Part shown: positions 34,465-45,723 of the stretch, in pieces | How positions within the stretch are numbered: position 1 is the stretch's first letter | Layout: each line of letters begins with the position of its first letter | NCBI GenBank assembly: GCA_030267565.1 | Contig: BRXU01000002.1 | Location: 5,579,501-5,643,500 of the forward strand | Direction of reading: 5' to 3' | Source of the DNA: Pleodorina starrii | Taxonomy: Eukaryota > Chlorophyta > Chlorophyceae > Chlamydomonadales > Volvocaceae | DNA: 64,000 nucleotides | Notes under the pieces: generated by a model | The model's input: the letters and a program-made list of their open reading frames with translations, nothing else | Database searches by the model: none | Told to the model about the DNA's origin: nothing | Position numbers and translations under genes: made by a program

Positions 34465-37400
34465 ATGACCGCGACAAGTTCGCCCCGTCGCGACATCACG
34501 ATGCTCTTCGTGACGCGAACGGTTCGGATGGTAGCCTATGGAACCATTGGAGTAATATTGGCTCTATTCCTCAATGCCGTTGGTCTGAGCAACGAACAGC
34601 TAGGAATACTGCTAACCCTAACGTTGTTGGGCGACTCCATTATCTCCCTGGCGGTGACGAGATGGGCCGACCGTGTCGGCCGGCGGTTTATGCTGGGCTC
34701 CTCATGCCTGCTGATGATCTTCGCTGGAGTGGTGTACGGAGACGCTTCGCGGCCGTCCTTTGCGCTGCTCCTGGTTGCGGCGACACTGGGCGTGCTGTCG
34801 CCCAGTGGGAATGAGGTACGGGAACGCGGGTAACGCGCAAGCGGGTAGTATGCGAGTCGCCAATCGTTTGTTCGTTCGTTACAACGGGCAAGTCGCCCGC
34901 GCCCAAACCGTTACCGGGCAGTACAGCCTGTCAGGTCCGACATAGGCGCCCTCGTTTTGGATAACCGGCCTGTGTCCTTGTACGGCCTAGCTGGTAGGTT
35001 GTCCGTTGTCGTTCGGTTCTTCAGCTTTCACAGTCGATCGACCCGACCCGTCCTTGAGACCTACACTCCGCGCCTGCCGTACACATCCCGTGCCGGCTGT
35101 GCAAAACGGGCACTGGCGTGGGCGTTCGTAACACCCAGCCCCGCCGTCACTCACGCACCCAGCCTCCCTTTGGAGCCCGAGAGAAGAACTCAAAATACGG
35201 TGTCAGGACAAACGGACAAAGTGGCTGAATGAGAGTTGCACCAACACCCCTCCAGCTGCACCCCACCATTTGAGAGCTGCGCTCCGAGCGGCGGCATCGG
35301 CAATGTCTCGGATGATGAGCCCACACACCCCCACGCCAACTATTACGGGTTCTGGGTTGCCTTCGTCGCCTCCATCCCGCTGCGCGTTTCTTCTCCACCA
35401 CGTACCAACCCACGCCAGAGCAGCACATCGAGTACTTGTGTCTGTCGCACGTCGTTAGCTGCACCGTTGGCCGCTGCCTGCCTGGGGCCGCCGCTGTCGC
35501 TGTGTGGGTTGGGTCGCTTCCGCCTTCCGCCGCTCCGGAACCGGGCAGGTGGGTCCCTTCCTGGCTTTGGAGCAGAGCATCCTGGCTGAGCTGGTGGGGC
35601 CCGCCAACCGCACGCACGTCTTCGCCTGGTACGTACGGCAACCGGGATCCAGGGGGACCGCGCGCTGTCCGTGGCAGCGTGTTTCGGCACCTGCTGGGTG
35701 CAGGCGGGGTCGCACCCGCGATCCTTCTCGCGATCCTTCTCCCCTTCTTGGAGTTGTCAACAGAGTAGAACCTCGCCTTGGCCCAGCAGCCATGGAGCTT
35801 GGACCCTTGGTCCTGCTCGCGCTTTACAGGCAATCCTCAACATCCGGCGGCAGCGTTACCATCCGTACGTTACCATCCGTACATCCCGAAGAGCGCCCGG
35901 GGCTGTGCTGTACCCGACCGAGTTGGAGATTAACGGAATGATCTCATCACTTCATAATTTGCCCTCGAAAGGCCATCGATTTGCGCGCCGCGCCACGTGA
36001 GATTACGGATTACGGCATCGTGCGTGCTGCCGTACTGCCGTACACAGGTACAACCTGGTGGGCTACCTGATGACGGCGCTCGGCGCCCTGGGGGCAGGGC
36101 AGGCGTTGACCTGGGCGCAGCGAGTGTACGACATATCCGAGCTGCAGGGCTACCGCGCGGTGTTTTTGCAGTACGGCATCAGTGGCGGCGTGCTACTGCT
36201 TCTATTCGCGCTGCTGACGGAACAGGTAATGCCGTACTACCGTACCACCGGTATGTGCAAGGGGGTTAACCACCAGCGTAGACCGTAGAGGCGGCGGCTG
36301 CCGTCCTGACGAGGAGAAACCAGTTGCATCAAATTACGGCCGGGAAACCACTCCGCTTATCCGGCGAGCGCCCGAGGTGGTGCTCCGAGACCGGCACTGT
36401 ACGCCAACTGCGCCAACGGCTTGCATGGCGTCGTGAAAGGCTAAACGACGGCGTCATAATTGCTTGTTTACCGTGTCTCGTCCTGTCTCTCAAACAACTA
36501 ACGGCATTTGAAAAACTTATGTACATGTTGAAGATATCGGTGCCTTCGTTCCGTATCTCGTTGGTGACAAAGCGACCGCAGCAGCCCTCCATCCGCCTCC
36601 GCCCCTTGACGGGCTTGACAGGTCGAGAGGCCGGAGCGCAGGAAGCGCCAGCCCGAGGGTAAGGCGCCGAGAGCGACGCCGGGCTCTACTGGTACGAACG
36701 GTACGGCAGTCCAGCGCGACGAGGAGTCGGGTCTGTGTGAGCCGCTGCTGGGTACGCCCCCGGAGGAGGAAGGTCCGCACACGTGTGACCCGCCGGTGCC
36801 GCCGGAGGAGGGATCAGGCGGATGGGGCCCCACATCAGCACCTGCTGGCGGCAGTGAGCCCGGCGGCAACGCTCCAGGGGTTGCTGGATCCGCATCGCCT
36901 GGCGGGTGCGGCGATGGCGGCGGCGGCGGCGGCGGCCGCTCCGCGACTGAGGGCCTTCCATTTGAGCTGGCGGACGAAGTGACGGCGGATTGCTCCGAGC
37001 GGTACGGCAGTGAGGCCGGTGGTGTCACGCCGCCGCCGCCGCCGCACCGCGCGCCGTCGCCGCCGCCACCCGGCAGCAACGCTCGCAGCAGCGGCGGAGG
37101 CGACGGCGACGGCTGCAGCGGCGGCGGCGGCAGCAACGGCAGCGCTGGAAAGGCGGGAAAGGTCGACTGCGGCGGCGCCGCCGTTGGCGCGATGGGTTTG
37201 TCAGTTCGCAGTCGGCGCCTCGTGATGCAGCTGTCGGTGCTGTTCGCCACCGATTCGTTCGCGGGGGGCCTGGTGACAGGCACCCTGCTGGCCTACTATT
37301 TCCAGGTGGGCCGCTTGGCGGCTGCCGGCGCCCGTCTGGTTGGCACCTTTGGTACTGGGTGTGACGGGCCCTGCGTCGAGCGCACGTGCACAATGCCGGC

Positions 37401-40400
37401 ACAACAACAACAGCAGCTGGGGGCGAAAGGCGACGCAGCCATTGCATCGTCCGAGCGCCCCCCCTCGCCGCGCGAGCAGTACCGCACATCCGCCACTCCT
37501 CACAGCCGCACACCGCCTCTCCCCGCCAGTAGCGCTACTGCAGACGGCGCGCACTCTGCCACCCTGCCACGCCCACGCGCGCGCCGTCGCCCGTCGCCTC
37601 AGGAAAGCTGTCTGCGGTCCCCGTCACACTTGTGCCCGTGCTCCGTGTCTCCTCCAGACCAAGTACGGCGTCAGTACGGCATATCTTGGCGGCTTGCTGT
37701 TTGGCGCCAACCTGCTCGCCGCGGTGTCCTCCCTGGCGAGCGGCTTCGTGGCGGCCCGCATCGGGCTGATCAACACCATGGTCTTCACGCACCTGCCTTC
37801 CAACGTGCTGCTGCTGGCGGTGCCGCTGATGCCCGGTCTGAGGTCGGCCACACTGCTGGTGTTTCTGCGCTTCTCAATCTCGCAGGTACCGCACCAACTA
37901 ACGCTGGATCGTCGCGCAGCCCTAAAGTTTGCAGTCATTGCCCCTAAGTAATAGGATGCGAGAGTTACAATGAGGGACCACTAGGGTCCTGCGCTGGCGC
38001 ATTCTGGGTCAACTCAGAACCTCACGGGCCTGCCGACTGCAGGCCAGCACCCTCCCTCGTGTCCGCTCATCATTGAGGGAGGGTTGGTCCCATGGGACCC
38101 ACCGGCGGTTAGTGCTAGGGCACTGCCTAATGTGGCAGCCTGGCACGGATATGGCCGTTCGCGTCCGTGTGGAGGAAAGGGTGGGTGCTTGGGACATCAT
38201 CCCAGTTCGCGCGGGCGTCTCTAACGAGCGCAAAACAGCGTAGGCGCTCCCAAAAAGCTGCTTCGATACTTATCCCTACTCGATCGCAAAAACTTTGATC
38301 GGGCGCGGCTGCCCGGGACTTGTAAAGCAACTGCCGCCCTCGTTCCAGCGCTACCATTGCCGCCAGCACAACAATATCCCAAACCTTGCCTACGATGCCT
38401 ACCGGTGGCTCAGCCAGCCATAATTCACATTGGGAGATGTGGCCGCCGGTCGCACCCTCTAGTTTCGACCTCAAATGTTGCGCTACTCTGCAGTCCCAAA
38501 AGTGATGCATGCGGTCGCCCTGCGACATGGTATCCCCGCACGGGCACCTCGCCACATTTGGGCCTCCCAATTGCGCACGGTGCATGGGGAAGCCCGCAAA
38601 GCCGTCCATCGCCAAACGCCAATACGGTTCTTTATTCTCGTTCTCCCACTTCACCTTCCAAAGGCGGGCAAAAGTGGGCTCCCACTTGGCTACTCTCTGC
38701 TCCGTGGGTTCTAAGGCCCATCGCCTCACCCACGAAAGCCTGGTGCTTTGCACGTAACTCCGCCCTTGCCCCATCCATCTGCAGCCAGGTCGCCACTCGC
38801 GTGGAGAGTTTGGTGAGTGGCAATGCCGTCTCTCCAACTCTCCATCCTAAGCATTGCACCATTCTTGCCCACGATTCTTCCTCGGGTGGCGCCGCCTCTA
38901 GCCCGTTCGCGTCTTCCAACGTTGCTACGGCTGCCTCTACCCATCCCGTTGGAATGCGCTCTAAAAGTTCCCTAATGCGCCTGGCTGCGGTCAGGCCCTC
39001 GCGTAACGGCAGCGGAACACCCCCTAGGTCTCTGATTGCCAAGACACCGCTAACACACGCTTCAAAGAAAACGCGTGAGCACCGGGACCGTACCAAGGGG
39101 TTAACTCGGCCCTGTGAGCCTTGTGGCATGGCCTCGTACACCGTGCTCAACGCCGCCCTGCATCGGACTGCGGTCCCAACCGAGGTGAAGCCTGGGAGGG
39201 AGCACAGATCCGCAAAGTCTGTCTCCAAACCCCCTCGATCTACGCCCGCCTTCAGTAGTGGGTTGCCCCATAGTGGGGCGTTCACTACCCACGGCCCCGG
39301 TTCTATGTGCTCCTCTGAAATCACGACCACCGGGGGGAGATAGCTGAAAGCCCCCACAATCCTGGTTAGTCCCGGGCAGTCTTGCGGGACTGATCGGTTC
39401 AAGAGCCGAGGGGGGCCCTGTCCCCCTCTCGGCGCCGAAAAAATGCAAAGCGGGTGTGCGGCGGTATGCACCCGCCGTAGGAGCGCTAGGGCCACTGCCG
39501 CCCAGGGGGGGTAAAAAGTGACAGGCCAGGACATGTCGCCAGAATGAAACGGCCGGCTAAAACCGCGTGACGGCCTCGCACATGCTCCTCCAGTGGCAGG
39601 AGCCCAAAGCCCCCTTGGGCCGGCGGTAGGCACATGCAGACCGCGCTCACTCCCGGTAGCCTGGCTTGGGGATTTTCGTTGAAGGCCGCTGGCGACATCG
39701 CCCGGTCAACATACGCCGCTACCACTTTACGCAGACGGGTTAGTTCTGCCATCGATGGGAGGCACTCGAATTCCATCCGGTACAGGAGCGTGCTAAGCGC
39801 ATACCCCGATGCCGCAAAAGCCCTACCATGCGCCGACATTGGTATGCTCGCGAGGCGGCGCATCTTGGATATCGCCGAGTCGAGGTTCATGGGTTGTTGA
39901 CGTGCCGCACGACCTGGCGCGTTCCTATGGATTACGCCCAGCGCCTTGCACTCTTCCACGACTTTTAAGCCTTCTACCGCTTCAGCAGCCCCCACCATTG
40001 CACCATGCTCATCGTGCACATTCACGCCGTTCCCCTCAGGACCCAGTTGGGGCGCGGGCTCCCGGCCCCTGCGCCGCTGGCCTATGGGGAGGAGTTCCGA
40101 TTTTGCTTGGTTCAAGCGTTGGCCCGATGCCGCACCAAAGGTATGCATCGCTTCCATGAAGGCATTTACTTCCGACAGCGCCCTCAACAACTGGGCATAA
40201 TCATCCGCGAACTGCGATGCTACAAGGCGCAGTCCTGACACAAGAACCCCGAAGCCCTTGTGGCGCAGCCACGACAGCAGTGCTTGCGCTGGCGCGAGGT
40301 ATAAGAGGGGCGCCAATGGGCAGCCCTGCCGTACGCCCGCGTGGATATCCACCCAGCCTGATATGTGGCCATTTACCATCGCCGCCGCTCGAGTGCCCGT

Positions 40401-43400
40401 ATGCAGCTTCCTCACCCACGTCAGGAAACCTTCCCCCACATCCATTGCATCCAGGCACTCGTACAAAAACGGCCGGTCCAGCGTGTCGTACGCTTTATGA
40501 AAATCTAGGAACGCAATAACCCCTGATTCGTTCAATTGTTTCATTAGTTCGGGGGTCAGCTGCATCAACATGATATTGTCTGCTATACGCCGGAGGCGCA
40601 GAAAGGCCGTTTGCTCCGGGCTGACAGTCGCGCTTAGTGCTGGTTGGAGCCGACCCGCCAAAACCCGAGCCAGCGTACGATAGTCGGTATCTAGCAGCGT
40701 AATTGGCCTATAGTTGGCAGGCATATTCGGGTCGCCCGCTTTATAAAAACATGATATTACGCCGTCCCTAAAACCCCGTGGCATCACATCCGTACAACCT
40801 ACTGCCGAGAAGACTGCAGCTAGCAGTGGGCCGAAGACGCCGGAGAAGCGCTGGTAAATCTCCACAGGAATTCCATCCGCGCCAGGAGCTCTCCCCGGGG
40901 GGGCTGCTGCCAGCGCTGCTAATACCTCCTCAGTTCCTACGTTGGGCGACCCTATCTGGATGGCAGTGGCCTCGGGGCATTGATTTCCTGCCTCCCTTAC
41001 GGCTTGCAGTACTTGTGAGCGCGCCTCCGGGCATATGTTGGCTGCTGAGCTGATCCCCTTCCAAAATTCCGCCATCACTCGGGGCATCTCAGTGGGGTTC
41101 GACGTCACCGAGCCGTCTGCTTTCCGTAGCGCTGCGATCCGCCGGCACGCTGCTGGTGGGCGGAGTTGGCGGGTTATGGTTGGTGACGGTCGCTCACCCT
41201 CCCGCAGCCATGCGTGGCGGGTCCGCCTGGCTGCTCCCGCTGCCGATTTCATGGCCTTGGCGGCTGCTTCTGCTCTGGTGTTGATGACGTCTGGTGCTGC
41301 GCTGGTATCCCCTTGCTCCAAGCGTGCCATGGCAGCTGCTGCTGCTGCCGCGGCTGCCGTTGCCGCCTCCGATAGCACCAACTGCCGCTCACGCGCCTCC
41401 TTGTTCAGTCGCCCAATCGAGATGCGGAGCACCTTCTTAAACCGGGGCCACCATTCTAATAGCTGGTGCTGGCTTTCTGGTGCTGATGCCTGCTGCTCCT
41501 GTAGCCAGTCGTTCAGCTGCTGGCGTAGATCCTCCAAATCCAGGAAGTGAAGCCTACATTTTGGCAGTCCCTTGCCTGGTGGCTGAGCTGCTGGGGTTGG
41601 GGTTATCGCTGTTACCACCAGTCTGTGATCTGAGGGTTGAGCCTCCTTTATGCGGCATGACAGGACACTCCCGATGGCATCTGCTGAGACCATGAAGCGG
41701 TCCAGGCGGGACGCCCCCGTCCCATACGCAAAGGTGTAGGCCCGCTGTGTTGAATGGAGGTGGCGGAAGGCGTCCTTGAAGCCCGGGCATAAGCTGTTGA
41801 AAATGGTTGCTGTGGCCATGTCGGGCGCGCGTCCCCTACCTGCTGCACAATCTAGGCTGGCGTCCATGACGTAATTGAAGTCCGCTGCCCATATCTGCAT
41901 GCCCGGTTTAGCTGCCACGGGTGCTAAGGACTCTGATATGAATCGCCGTTGACCTGCCGGGTCCCCCGATGGTAGGTAGGCGCATAGTAGGGTAAAGTCG
42001 TGTCCACCCCACGAGATCGGAATGTGGAGTTGCCTTCCTTCCGTGTCTGAGTCAACTCCGGCATCCTCTGCTGGGGCTGTTAGCGCTCCTGAGATGATAA
42101 GGGCTGCCCGGATGAGGATGGCGACGCCTCCTGCTGGGCCCCCGTTCTCGGTACGCCTGGCTGGGCTCCAGTATGACACCCATCCTCCAGTGTTCAGCGT
42201 TCGCGAAGTCAGGGCCAGGCGGTTGCGTGCTATGCCAATTGCACTTGCAGTTACCCGTGTTTCCTGGACGCATACTATGTCTAGACGGCTGCGCTCCCAC
42301 AGCTGAAGAAGGGATGTCAATCGTGGGTCGCCATTGCTGTCCGCACCCAGGAGGCCACGCACATTGTGGGTGCCCAGCCTGATAGGTTCCGGTGCGCTAG
42401 CCTCTCTACGTCTCCCTCCGGTCATTGAATCAGCATTGCTTCGGCCGCCAGGGCTTCAGCATACGTCCGCCTGCTGGGGGTGTCCGGGTCGCCGCTGGGC
42501 GCCTTCCGGTGGGCGGTTGGGCTGGCTTCTGCTGCCCCGTCACCATCTCCATTGCCTGTGTCTTGCAGGATTTCGCCTTCCTCCATGTCGCTCATGTCCA
42601 CTTCTTGCGTTGATCCGTCGTCCTGACCCGTCCGGCGTCTGATTGCGTTACGGGCCCCCGCGGGGCTCTCATGCTCCCGTGGGCGTACCCCCCCAATGGG
42701 GGGCCGTGCTGCCTGGCGGGTGAAGGGCTCGGAGGTGGTTGGCTGCTGCGTCCGCTGCACCGCCAGGGCCAGCAGGGCTGCCTGCTCCTCCTCGCTCGTG
42801 CCGTACTCTATGGCGTTGACGGCTGCTTGCAGGGCCATGAGCTTCGCCTGTCCCGCTTCCCGCATCACTCTGTTAGCGAGCCGCTCCTCCTCCTGCTGAA
42901 GGCTCTCGAGTGACCGTGCGGTCGCACGGAAGGCCTGCCACATGCCCATGTGACTGCTGACCGTGCTCGACCTGCTGTCCGCGGGGCCGTCCGCATCGTC
43001 CCACGCTTTTTCCAGTCTGGTCTGCAGTGGCTCCTTCCGTTTGGCCCATTCTCGCCGCTGAGCCTCCCGTTCCGCAGCCTCCCGGTCCTGCACGTTCGCT
43101 TGCCGCTGCCGCTCCTGCTCCTCACGCTCCAGCTCGGCCTGGAGCTTGGCGTGGTTCCACTCCTCCGCCCTCCGGGCTGCGCCGCGCTTGTGGGCTTCGT
43201 AGCTGTCGACGTCGAAAATTTCTAGGATGGACGTGAAGGCCGGGTCATTTGCTGACGGCCCTTGCATTTCCAGGGCTTGCGGTTTGCCGGCCGCCAGGTC
43301 TCCGGGCAGGTTGACGTCCGACGCGAAGGTCAGCAGCACTCGGTCGGTCGCCGGAAGGCCGAGGTGGTAGTCGTAGTACCGGTCGATGGCGGTCGGGGTC

Positions 43401-45723
43401 GCCGATGCCCAGTCCTTCGCGAGTCCACCGATCGTCTCCAGGTCGAGGTTGGGCGGTAGGCCACGCCAGTCCACGACGACGTCGCGTGGAACTAGCGTCT
43501 TCCTGCCGCACTTGGCCTTCCATGTTACTGCCTGCCAGCCGGACCGCCGGGATCGTCAGGCAGCTCTCCACGTCGAGGAGCGCCCGCAGCTGAGGCAGCA
43601 TGGTCTCGTGAACTTGAAGGTCGAAGGTAGCGAAGACTGCTGGGACGTTTCCGTCTTTGCCGGCCGGATCGATTCTGCATCCCTTGGTCAGACCGCACAT
43701 CAGCTCTCCATTCTCCTTGTAACGGTCGTCCACCGTTTCCAGGAATGCTCGTAGCCCTTGCTTAAGTCCTGCTTTAAGTGTAGCTAGCTTCTCTTTTAAG
43801 GTTTCACGGGTGTAGCCACGAATGCGAGCCGTGAGGTTCACCGAGACCAGTGCACATGACTGAATTTTGGACAGCAGATTTCGCTCACGATACGTTACTT
43901 TTAGAGGGGCTAGGCCAGGTCGGCCCCACCCTGCCCTTGGGGCTGCCATGTCCTAGCTGGTCATAGCCGGTCGGAGTGATTGTATTGTATTGTATTGTAT
44001 TGTATTGTATTGCCGCGGGTTTGCCAGTAATAGCCTTAATGCGCAACCCCGGAAGGAATTACTGATTATCCGGCGTCGCGCAACCGCCTCCCCGCTGCTG
44101 CTCCCCTCCCCTTTCGCTTTCCCAGGCGACATCCTCCCCTTTCCGCCCCCACTGCGCCCCTGCCTGCCCGCTGCTGCCGCCCTCGCCCCCACTCTCAACC
44201 GACCCCCGCTTGCGTTCCCGCTTCCCGCATTGGCTGCCTAACAAATATTCTGCAAGGTCGCGCACCTCCCCAGACAAGATTGTTAAGTTTTCATATCATA
44301 CAACTTATTTATTCATGCGCGGCGATAGCCCGTGTGAGTACGGCATGTAGGTAGGTGCGGGCATATACTGCCTCGCAGGTACATACGTACGGCGCGGGGG
44401 CATATACGGGGGGTGCAATGGTGGTGGTGATACTGTATTCTGGCACGGCGTTTGGGTGGGCCGTCGCGTACTTCCGACACCGTGCGACGGCTCTTGGGCA
44501 CTGTCATCTCGGCGGTACCCGTGTGGCGAGCTGGTGCAGTGTTGCTGCTGCGGGGGCGACTGCATGCATGCATGTATGGGTGGGTGGGTGGGGGCATGCA
44601 CCGCTGCCCCACCAGCGTACGTATGGGCCCCCAGCGGCAGCCGCCTCGTTCCCTCTGTGTATATATATGCACACATGCATCCCGTCGTCTCGTGCCAAGG
44701 CGCGGACTGACCTCCCAAGGAGACATATGGGCCCCTCCCTGCCCCTACTGGATGTATGGGAGCCAGCAGCCGACCCGCAACTGCACGGCACCACGGGACC
44801 ACGCACCACGGGACCACGCACGGATGCAACTGCACGGCACCACGGGACCACGCACTGCGGCACTGACCAGCAGGCTACGGTACCTTGCTGCCTTCTTACA
44901 TCCCAACCCAGCACCCAGCATCCAACCGAAACAAAAACAATAAAGAGAATATTAATTAAATTAGTTTAGAGTACCGCACCGCACACAAGCGCCCGCGCAT
45001 CTTCTTCCTTTCCCAGCACGTGTCCTTCACGTGCATGTCGTGGTACGACAGTGGTCAGCCCCGCCTTCCTCCGGAATACCTCGCTCGACCCCGATCCTTC
45101 CTCGCCGCGTGCTGGATGGCCCCCACGCACGTTCGGCGCCGCCAGATGGACGTGGCGCCTCGGGCGAGCTTCGTGGCGGGCGTTGTACGGCCGGACGAGC
45201 GTACGGCAGCCATGGGCATCGTGAACATCGCCAAGAGCATCGGCGCCTCGTTCGGTCCGTTGCTGACGGGCTGGCTGGCGGAGAGGGTGCGTGAGCGGGT
45301 GTTCTGGGTTAGCGCCTTGGCGGCGGCTGTCGACCGTTGTCAGTTTTCTGTTACTGAAGCCCGGTGACCGAAATACGGTTGGCTGGAGGGCGGAGGGCGG
45401 GTCGATTGGGGCCGGGGATTTAGTACTGGGGACATAGGGCAGATGGGCACATAGACAGGACGTAGGTGGGTTGTACGGTGTGTTGCCGCCTGCCGAGTGC
45501 CGACCGGCCGCGTTGCCGTATCCCCAATGTTCGCCTTCCCACTTTCCCTTCCCCGCTTTCAACCTTCTCCCCCTAATACCCCATCCCCTCGCGCACGCGC
45601 GCATGCACGTACACGTATTTGCAGGGCCAGTTCCAGGGGGCCTTCTACCTGTGTGGGGGCCTCAAGATCGTGTACGACCTGGCGCTGCTGTACTGCTTCT
45701 CAGCCGTACAGCCGGAGCACTAG
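34465..45723 (+). CDS. Major facilitator superfamily transporter, gene split by a LINE-filled intron
   Basis: Exons 34465-34815, 35549-35628, 36048-36225, 36622-37305, 37658-37885, 45146-45286 and 45625-45723 join in phase into 586 residues. The protein starts MTATSSPRRDITMLFVTRTV and shows the MFS loop 2-3 signature (LGDS followed by ADRVGRR). The junction NE/VGPFLALEQSIL (exons 1-2) and the block SQ/MDVAPRASFV (exons 5-6) are typical of this transporter type. About twelve hydrophobic segments fall in two halves, joined by a roughly 190-residue Gly/Pro/Ser-rich loop in exon 4. The substrate cannot be told from sequence. Intron 5 (37886-45145) is 7.3 kb, against 0.3-0.7 kb for most others, because a minus-strand LINE lies inside it. 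A partial duplicate lies at 53113-55263. Confidence 0.85.
38127..39485 (-). pseudogene. LINE ORF2 C-terminal part, frameshifted
   Basis: ORF2 stops at 39486, but the next frame continues the protein at once (from WAAVALALLRRVHTAAH) and a third frame takes over near 38710. The first shift lies in a C7 run (minus strand, about 39508-39514). The last frame carries the zinc knuckle CPCGDTMSQGDRMHHFWDC (a CxC, H, C pattern) that ends many LINE ORF2 proteins, and terminates at 38127. It has no separate start and belongs to ORF2. Confidence 0.7.
39486..42425 (-). CDS. LINE ORF2: AP endonuclease and reverse transcriptase (979 residues, C-terminus lost)
   Basis: The endonuclease domain opens with RLGTHNVRG and shows the metal-binding Glu (VCVQETRV), ADFNYVMD and the terminal SDHRLVV. 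The reverse transcriptase shows YRPITLLDTDYRTLARVLA, FLDFHKAYDTLDRPFL, VRQGCPLAPLLY and the catalytic FADD (ASQFADDYAQ). An Ala-rich stretch links the two domains. The start ATG overlaps the ORF1 stop in the tetranucleotide ATGA at 42425-42422, which suggests translation by termination-reinitiation. The reading frame ends early at 39486 through a frameshift. Confidence 0.88.
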   Translation of the reverse strand: MTGGRRREASAPEPIRLGTHNVRGLLGADSNGDPRLTSLLQLWERSRLDIVCVQETRVTASAIGIARNRLALTSRTLNTGGWVSYWSPARRTENGGPAGGVAILIRAALIISGALTAPAEDAGVDSDTEGRQLHIPISWGGHDFTLLCAYLPSGDPAGQRRFISESLAPVAAKPGMQIWAADFNYVMDASLDCAAGRGRAPDMATATIFNSLCPGFKDAFRHLHSTQRAYTFAYGTGASRLDRFMVSADAIGSVLSCRIKEAQPSDHRLVVTAITPTPAAQPPGKGLPKCRLHFLDLEDLRQQLNDWLQEQQASAPESQHQLLEWWPRFKKVLRISIGRLNKEARERQLVLSEAATAAAAAAAAAMARLEQGDTSAAPDVINTRAEAAAKAMKSAAGAARRTRHAWLREGERPSPTITRQLRPPAACRRIAALRKADGSVTSNPTEMPRVMAEFWKGISSAANICPEARSQVLQAVREAGNQCPEATAIQIGSPNVGTEEVLAALAAAPPGRAPGADGIPVEIYQRFSGVFGPLLAAVFSAVGCTDVMPRGFRDGVISCFYKAGDPNMPANYRPITLLDTDYRTLARVLAGRLQPALSATVSPEQTAFLRLRRIADNIMLMQLTPELMKQLNESGVIAFLDFHKAYDTLDRPFLYECLDAMDVGEGFLTWVRKLHTGTRAAAMVNGHISGWVDIHAGVRQGCPLAPLLYLAPAQALLSWLRHKGFGVLVSGLRLVASQFADDYAQLLRALSEVNAFMEAMHTFGAASGQRLNQAKSELLPIGQRRRGREPAPQLGPEGNGVNVHDEHGAMVGAAEAVEGLKVVEECKALGVIHRNAPGRAARQQPMNLDSAISKMRRLASIPMSAHGRAFAASGYALSTLLYRMEFECLPSMAELTRLRKVVAAYVDRAMSPAAFNENPQARLPGVSAVCMCLPPAQGGFGLLPLEEHVRGRHAVLAGRFILATCPGLSLFTPPGRQWP
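42422..43949 (-). pseudogene. LINE ORF1, one frameshift
   Basis: The first frame runs from MAAPRAGWGRPG at 43949 to around 43525; the second continues from about there to the stop at 42422. The join is a single-base shift near AVRLAG. The N-terminal half has no motif I recognise. The second half has a long charged coiled coil (EREEQERQRQANVQDREA), as expected for an ORF1 RNA-binding/oligomerisation protein, then a low-complexity acidic tail. Confidence 0.7.
43979..44011. repeat. TTGTA pentamer run at the LINE 5' side
   Basis: About six TTGTA units lie between the ORF1 start and the presumed 5' end of the LINE. They may belong to the element's 5' UTR or mark its boundary. Confidence 0.8.
44034..45145. 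other. Remainder of MFS intron 5
   Basis: This is host intron sequence after the LINE, before exon 6 at 45146. It contains a short direct repeat of ACCACGGGACCACGCAC near 44790-44855 and an AT-rich patch at 44930-44970. No coding signal is visible. Confidence 0.5.

Larger units (their letters stand above)
37955..44025 (-). mobile_element. Non-LTR retrotransposon (LINE with APE endonuclease), inserted in MFS intron 5
   Basis: The element is antisense to its host gene, with ORF1 (from 43949), ORF2 (from 42425) and a C-terminal zinc-knuckle segment ending at 38127. A (TTGTA)n run at 43979-44011 precedes ORF1. AGTAATAG occurs on both sides (37947-37954 and 44026-44033) and may be a target-site duplication; the element limits given here rest on that 8-bp match and are tentative. 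Three frameshifts suggest a dead copy, although one lies in a 7-base homopolymer and could be a sequencing error. I did not identify the clade. Confidence 0.75.

Noticed and set aside
38357..39343. Plus-strand 328-residue ORF within the LINE
   Set aside because: It is antisense to the LINE ORF2 C-terminal frames, which have a zinc knuckle and match the family.
43979..44011. (TTGTA)n considered as the 3' tail of a plus-strand LINE
   Set aside because: ORF1 and ORF2 orientation puts this run at the 5' end of a minus-strand element.
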